Assembly (NCBI RefSeq): GCF_014200455.1
Contig: NZ_JACHBW010000036.1
Location: 1 to 37,714, forward strand
Direction: 5' to 3'
Source of the DNA: Paraburkholderia bannensis
GTDB taxonomy: Bacteria; Pseudomonadota; Gammaproteobacteria; Burkholderiales; Burkholderiaceae
DNA: 37,714 nucleotides
Part shown: positions 33,528 through 37,714 of the stretch, one piece after another
How positions within the stretch are numbered: the first letter of the stretch is position 1
Layout: each line of letters begins with the position of its first letter
The notes under the pieces: model-generated
Database searches by the model: none
Seen by the model: only the letters and a program-made list of their open reading frames with translations
Told to the model about the DNA's origin: nothing
Made by a program: the position numbers and the translations under genes

Positions 33528-34766
33528 ATGACGTCACGAATCAGTGCTGCCGGAGGCAGCAACAAGGCGACCATCGGCTTGTGCCTGGCGATTGCCCTGC
33601 TCGAAGGGCTGGATCTGCAATCGGCGGGCGTGGCCGGGCCGCGGATGGCGAAGGAGTTCTCGCTCGCCGTGTCGCAGATGGGCTGGGCTTTCAGCGCGGG
33701 CGCCATCGGGCTATTGCCGGGCGCGGCGCTGGGTGGACGGCTGGCCGACCGCTTCGGACGCAAGCGCGTGCTGATGGCGTCGGTCACGTTGTTCGGGTTG
33801 TTCTCGCTGGCGACCACGCTGGTCTGGAACTTCGAAAGCCTGCTGGTCGCGCGCTTCCTGACGGGCCTCGGGCTGGGCGCGGCCATGCCCAATCTCATCG
33901 CGTTGTGCTCCGAAGCGGCCGGCCCGCAGCAACGCAGCACGGCGGTGGGCGCCATGTATTGCGGCATGCCGTTCGGCGCGGCGATCGCGGCTGTGATCGG
34001 CATGCTGGGAGCGAGTCCGACGAGCTGGCGCGATGTGTTCTATGTCGGTGGACTCGGGCCGATTGTGATGGTGCCGCTGCTCGGCGTGTTTCTGCGCGAG
34101 TCGCATCAATTCGTGGCGTCGCGCGCGGCAAAGGCGGCGCGTGAAAGCGTTCCCGCAGTCGGCGAGGCGTTGTGGCGTCATGGCCGCGCACGCACCACGA
34201 TTGCGCTGTGGATCAGCTATCTCGGCACACTGATCGTGCTGTATTTCCTGATGAACTGGCTGCCTTCGATGGTGCTTTCGCGCGGCCTCACGCGCGTGCA
34301 GTCGAACATCGTGCTGATGATGTTCAACATCGGCGGCGGCATCGGGGCTGTTGCGATCGCAACAATCATGGATCGCTTCGGGCGTCGTCGCACGGTGATC
34401 GGCATGTATGTGGGCATCGCGCTGGCGCTTGCGGCACTGGCGAGCGCAAGCGGCGCGGGTTCGATGGCGTGCGGCGGGCTGCTTTGCGGACTCTTCCTGG
34501 TGGGCGGGCAGTCGGTGCTCTATGCGCTGGCGGGACACGCGTATCCGACGCAAGTGCGAGGCACGGGCGTGGGCGCTGCCGTGGCGGTGGGGCGGCTGGG
34601 TTCGATTCTCGGGCCGCTGGTGGCGGGACAATTGTTCGCGCTGGGGCAGAGCGCCTCGGTGCTGGTGGCGTCGAGCATTCCGCTGTGCGTGATCGCGGCG
34701 CTCGCGGCATTGACGGTGGTGGGCGGATTCGCGCGGCGCGACGCGGCAGGCGCACAAGGCGTTTGA
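33528..34766 (+). CDS. mhpT: MFS aromatic acid:proton symporter, MhpT-like
   Basis: A 412-residue inner-membrane transporter of the AAHS family with about 12 membrane segments. TM1 carries ALLEGLDLQSAGVAGPRMAK, the family's charged motif with Asp in the membrane. Loop 2-3 has GGRLADRFGRKRVLMAS, loop 8-9 has DRFGRRRTVIGMY. The start is ATG 33528 with GGAGA eight bases upstream; upstream in-frame codons are not ATG. Its place between mhpE and mhpC makes uptake of 3-(3-hydroxyphenyl)propionate or 3-hydroxycinnamate its likely job. The AAHS family also transports benzoate-type acids, so the substrate is by context. Confidence 0.87.
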   Translation: MTSRISAAGGSNKATIGLCLAIALLEGLDLQSAGVAGPRMAKEFSLAVSQMGWAFSAGAIGLLPGAALGGRLADRFGRKRVLMASVTLFGLFSLATTLVWNFESLLVARFLTGLGLGAAMPNLIALCSEAAGPQQRSTAVGAMYCGMPFGAAIAAVIGMLGASPTSWRDVFYVGGLGPIVMVPLLGVFLRESHQFVASRAAKAARESVPAVGEALWRHGRARTTIALWISYLGTLIVLYFLMNWLPSMVLSRGLTRVQSNIVLMMFNIGGGIGAVAIATIMDRFGRRRTVIGMYVGIALALAALASASGAGSMACGGLLCGLFLVGGQSVLYALAGHAYPTQVRGTGVGAAVAVGRLGSILGPLVAGQLFALGQSASVLVASSIPLCVIAALAALTVVGGFARRDAAGAQGV

Positions 34767-34782
34767 ATCAATCATTTTTGGC

Positions 34783-34804
34783 GGAGCGGGCAAGCGCCTG
34801 CTCC
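34783..34804. other. Imperfect hairpin between mhpT and mhpC
   Basis: GGAGC-g-GGC-AAGC-GCC-t-GCTCC folds into an 8-pair hairpin with one internal mismatch. Five T lie before it rather than after, so it is not a standard plus-strand terminator. Confidence 0.35.
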
Positions 34805-34841
34805 ATGACGGATTAGCGGGTTTGACTGCAAGGACATCAAC

Positions 34842-35738
34842 ATGACCTCGACGGCACAGACGATTACGGAAGCCTCCACGAGCCAGTTCGCTCGCGTGAA
34901 GGACGGCGAACTCGAACTGCGGATTCACTACAACGACACTGGTGCGAGCGCATCGAATGCAGGCAACGGCGCAAACGGCGAGACCGTCGTGATGCTGCAC
35001 GGCTCGGGACCTGGCGCGAGCGGTTGGGCCAACTTCAATCGCAACGTCGAACCGCTGGTCGCGGCGGGTTATCGCGTGATCCTGATGGACTGCCCGGGGT
35101 GGAGCAAGAGCGATCCTGTCGTCTGCACGACATCGCGTTCGGAGTTCAACGGGCGCGTGCTCAAGGGGCTACTCGATGTGCTCGATATCGAGCGCGTGCA
35201 TATTCTGGGCAATTCGATGGGCGGTCATAGCGCCGTGGCGTTCGCGCTGGCGAACCCGCAACGCGTTGGCAAGCTCGTGCTGATGGGCGGCGGCACTGGC
35301 GGCCCGAGCAACTTCGCGCCGATGCCCACCGAAGGCATCAAGCTGTTGCAAGGGCTTTACCGCGAGCCCACCATCGAGAACCTCAAGCGCATGATGAATG
35401 TGTTTGTCTTCGACGCGAGTTCGATCACCGACGATCTGATGCAGGCGCGCCTCGACAATATGCTCGCGCGCCGCGATCACCTGGAGAACTTCGTGAAGAG
35501 CCTCGCGGCCAATCCGAAACAGTTCACCGACTACGGTCCGCGTCTTGGCGAGATCGCTGCGCCCACGCTCGTGATCTGGGGCCGCGACGACCGCTTCGTG
35601 CCGATGGATATCGGCCTGCGTCTGCTCGCGGGTATGCAGAACGCGCAACTGCATGTGTTCAACCGTTGCGGTCACTGGGTGCAGTGGGAACACGCGGACG
35701 CGTTCAATCGCATGGTGCTGGATTTCCTGCAGCATTGA
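34842..35738 (+). CDS. mhpC: 2-hydroxy-6-oxonona-2,4-dienedioate hydrolase
   Basis: A 298-residue alpha/beta hydrolase that cleaves the C-C bond of the meta-cleavage product made by MhpB, giving succinate (or fumarate) and 2-hydroxypentadienoate. The oxyanion motif is HGSGPGASGWANF. The nucleophile is Ser125 in GNSMGG, the acid Asp250 in WGRDDRFVP and the base His278 in CGHWVQWEH, the full MhpC-type triad. An Asn/Gly/Ala-rich insert at about residues 33-46 is longer than usual. The gene lies last, after the transporter, instead of between mhpB and mhpD as in E. coli, and 75 bases separate it from mhpT. Confidence 0.93.
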   Translation: MTSTAQTITEASTSQFARVKDGELELRIHYNDTGASASNAGNGANGETVVMLHGSGPGASGWANFNRNVEPLVAAGYRVILMDCPGWSKSDPVVCTTSRSEFNGRVLKGLLDVLDIERVHILGNSMGGHSAVAFALANPQRVGKLVLMGGGTGGPSNFAPMPTEGIKLLQGLYREPTIENLKRMMNVFVFDASSITDDLMQARLDNMLARRDHLENFVKSLAANPKQFTDYGPRLGEIAAPTLVIWGRDDRFVPMDIGLRLLAGMQNAQLHVFNRCGHWVQWEHADAFNRMVLDFLQH

Positions 35739-35757
35739 TTGGGCCTTGATGACGTAT

Positions 35758-35789
35758 CGGCGCGCAGGGGGGAACGCCACTGCGCGCCG
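35758..35789 (+). terminator. GC-rich hairpin after mhpC, possible end of the mhp operon
   Basis: CGGCGCGCAG pairs perfectly with CTGCGCGCCG (10 bp, 12-base loop). No T-run follows, so it is at best a pause or 3'-end stabiliser. The rest of the gap to 35893 shows no clear promoter. Confidence 0.45.
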
Positions 35790-35893
35790 CCTGGACGAGC
35801 GGCGTACACTGAACGGGCACTTTGAGTGCGCTATGCACGCCGCATGTGCGCGCTCGATAGACGGCATGTCCAACCGCATCCATCGGGAACGTC

Positions 35894-37606
35894 ATGAAGA
35901 AACTGCTTAATCAACCGTCGGACGTCGTGCGCGAAATGCTCGAAGGCATCGCGCTGCAAGCGCCTAACGTCGTCATTCTCGGTGATGAAAACGTGCTGGT
36001 GCGCCGCGATATTCCCGAGCCCCAGTCGCGCCCGGTCGCGTTGATATCGGGCGGCGGTAGCGGCCATGAGCCCGCGCACGGCGGCTACGTAGGGGCGGGC
36101 ATGCTGAGCGCGGTAGTGTGTGGCGAAGTGTTTACGTCGCCGCCGACCGATGCGGTGCTCGCGGCGATCCGCGCGACCGCTGGCCCGAAGGGCGCGCTCC
36201 TGATCGTCAAGAACTACACGGGCGACCGGCTCAACTTCGGCCTCGCGGCTGAACTTGCGCGCGCTCAGGGCATTCCGGTCGAAGTCGTGATCGTCGCCGA
36301 CGATGTCGCACTGCGCGCACACGCGGAGAAGCATCAGCGGCGCGGCATCGCGGGCACGGTGCTGATCCACAAGATCGCCGGCGCGGCGGCCGCGCGCGGT
36401 GCATCGCTCGACGTGGTGGCTGCGACCGCGCGCGATGCCGCGGCGAATCTGGGCACCATGGGCGTTGCGCTCGACGGCTGCACGCTGCCGGGCATGGCGC
36501 AATCGAGCTTCACGCTCAACGACGACGAGATCGAACTAGGGCTTGGCATCCACGGCGAAAAGGGCGTGGAGCGCAGCGCGCCGCTGCCCGCCGACGAACT
36601 GACCGAAGCGCTGCTCGTCAACGTTCTCGAAGATCTGGCCATCCAGCGCGGCGAGCGCGTAGTGCTGCTCGTCAACGGTCTGGGCGCGACGCCGCAAATG
36701 GAACTCGATATCGTGTTGCGCGCGGCTTATACGAGCTTGCGGCGTCGCGAAGTGCGTGTGGAGCGTGCGTGGGCCGGGACGCTGCTATCGGCGCTCAATA
36801 TGCCGGGGTGTTCGATTTCGCTGATGCGCGTCGACGATAGCCGGCTCGCCTTGCTTGACGCGGCGACCGAGGCGCATGCATGGCCCGGGAAAGGCTGCAT
36901 CAATCCGACCATTCGACTGGATGTCGCGTCTGGCGCGATTCATGAGGAATGCGTAGCAAAGACGCTCGACGCTTCGCGCGCAGCGTGGGCGGCGCGGGCG
37001 AAGGCTGCACTGGATGCCGTCGCTCAGGCGCTGGTGCAAAACGAGGCGCGCTTGACCGAGCTTGATGCGCTTGCCGGCGACGGCGATCTCGGCGCGAGCA
37101 TGCATCGTGCGGCAGATGCGGCGTCGGCGTTGCCGGTGGAGGTGCTGGGCACGGCGCCGCAGGCGCTCGCTGCGTTGGGGGCAAGCTTGCGTCGTGCCAT
37201 CGCGGGCAGTTCGGGGCCGTTCTATGCCACGGCGCTGCTGCGCGCTTCACGCGTGCTCGCCGATACGCCCGAACCGACGGCGCAGGAATGGGCGCAGGCG
37301 TGGCGTGGCGCGATCGAGGCGATCAGTGAGCTAGGCGGCGCGAAGGCTGGCGATCGGACGATGATCGATGCATTGGCGCCGGCGGTGGAGGCGTTCGAGG
37401 AAGCGCTGAGGAACGGGCAGGCGGTGCAGCAGGCGTTCAGCGCCGCCGTGGCCGCCGCCGGGCACGGCGCGCAGGCGACGGCGCATATGCATCCGCGCGT
37501 GGGGCGCGCGAGTTATCTGGGCAAGCGCGCGATTGGATCGCCGGATGGTGGCGCGGTGGCGGTGGCGTACTGGCTGGCGGCGCTTGGCCCATTTGTGGGG
37601 AAATAG
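35894..37606 (+). CDS. Dihydroxyacetone kinase, fused DhaK-DhaL (ATP-type)
   Basis: A 570-residue cytoplasmic kinase phosphorylating dihydroxyacetone (or a related short keto-sugar). The DhaK domain (1-330) has SGGGSGHEPAHGGYVGAGM and the substrate-binding His220 in GLGIHGEKG. The DhaL domain (about 365-570) has DALAGDGDLGASMHRA with the Mg-binding Asp391, Asp396 and Asp398, and AGSSGPFYATALLRA. Having K and L in one chain, with no DhaM, points to the ATP-dependent Citrobacter-type rather than the PTS-dependent form. ATG 35894 has a GGGAA-type purine patch upstream. It is probably an independent gene, since 155 bases and a hairpin separate it from mhpC. Confidence 0.92.
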   Translation: MKKLLNQPSDVVREMLEGIALQAPNVVILGDENVLVRRDIPEPQSRPVALISGGGSGHEPAHGGYVGAGMLSAVVCGEVFTSPPTDAVLAAIRATAGPKGALLIVKNYTGDRLNFGLAAELARAQGIPVEVVIVADDVALRAHAEKHQRRGIAGTVLIHKIAGAAAARGASLDVVAATARDAAANLGTMGVALDGCTLPGMAQSSFTLNDDEIELGLGIHGEKGVERSAPLPADELTEALLVNVLEDLAIQRGERVVLLVNGLGATPQMELDIVLRAAYTSLRRREVRVERAWAGTLLSALNMPGCSISLMRVDDSRLALLDAATEAHAWPGKGCINPTIRLDVASGAIHEECVAKTLDASRAAWAARAKAALDAVAQALVQNEARLTELDALAGDGDLGASMHRAADAASALPVEVLGTAPQALAALGASLRRAIAGSSGPFYATALLRASRVLADTPEPTAQEWAQAWRGAIEAISELGGAKAGDRTMIDALAPAVEAFEEALRNGQAVQQAFSAAVAAAGHGAQATAHMHPRVGRASYLGKRAIGSPDGGAVAVAYWLAALGPFVGK

Positions 37607-37689
37607 GCGGCGGTCGCTAAGAGCGGCTAACACAAGTCATCAACAAAGCGTGAACAGATAACGGCAGCAGCTAGGGACAGCAACGCAAC

Positions 37690-37714
37690 ATGAATGTCGA
37701 GACGACGCTCGAAA
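37690..37714 (+). CDS. Possible start of a further gene, cut by the window end
   Basis: ATG 37690 opens a frame reading MNVETTLE to the end of the window. There is only a weak purine patch (AGGGAC) about ten bases before it. The 83 bases from the DhaKL stop to here hold no other feature. Too short to identify. Confidence 0.25.

Overview
The window looks like chromosomal DNA of a Burkholderiaceae bacterium (Burkholderia, Paraburkholderia or Caballeronia type). This is inferred from the high G+C coding style with strong third-position GC, the many LysR/MarR/AraC/IclR regulators, a typical beta-proteobacterial tRNA-Val(GAC), and the mix of aromatic catabolism, RND/EmrAB-type efflux and TRAP/ABC binding proteins. 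No insertion sequence, integrase, phage gene, rRNA or CRISPR array was seen.

Region 1 (1-1406) is visibly AT-richer than the rest. It holds the tail of an open frame that enters from outside, a small M35-like (aspzincin) metallopeptidase, and a small secreted protein with an OmpA-like peptidoglycan-binding look. The three are joined by two 4-base ATGA overlaps. They resemble a secreted-enzyme module with a periplasmic partner, and this is the most novel-looking piece of the window. Region 2 (1407-7679) carries a strongly hairpinned leader and lysP (lysine permease). Convergent to it is a molybdopterin oxidoreductase of the FdhF/YdeP family. Divergent from that gene are a MocR/PdxR regulator and a tiny winged-helix protein.

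Region 3 (7763-13685) has a LysR regulator, then a MarR regulator followed by a three-part drug efflux pump (EmrA-like adaptor, EmrB-like MFS pump, NodT-type outer-membrane channel). Region 4 (13715-17227) has an AraC regulator divergent from an AhpD-like protein, then a thiolase followed by a second MarR gene paralogous to the first. Near-palindromes of the type TGTGCATATGCACA sit at the first marR start, before the emrA-like gene and inside the thiolase promoter, so the two MarR proteins probably share an operator type.

Region 5 (17428-24237) is a set of envelope and sensing genes: a membrane-anchored TAXI-type binding protein, a DUF3300 protein with an Asn-rich tail, a DUF2950 protein, a YSC84/SYLF lipoprotein and a chemotaxis receptor. 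Region 6 (24325-26746) pairs a DadA-type D-amino acid dehydrogenase with an orphan acidic-amino-acid-type ABC binding protein, then a minus-strand tRNA-Val(GAC) with its own promoter and terminator.

Region 7 (26831-35738) is a complete 3-(3-hydroxyphenyl)propionate (mhp) catabolic cluster. The IclR-type activator mhpR diverges from mhpA-B-D-F-E, followed by an aromatic-acid MFS transporter (mhpT-like) and mhpC. Together they import the substrate, hydroxylate it, cleave the ring, hydrolyse the product and process it to pyruvate and acetyl-CoA. The mhpR-mhpA gap holds a perfect palindrome centred about 58 bases before the predicted transcription start. Region 8 (35894-37714) is a fused DhaK-DhaL dihydroxyacetone kinase and the possible start of another gene.

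A recurrent oddity is that four genes (the emrB-like, ahpD-like, second marR and ABC binding protein genes) have short tandem repeats of 11-16 bases at or just after their stop codons.
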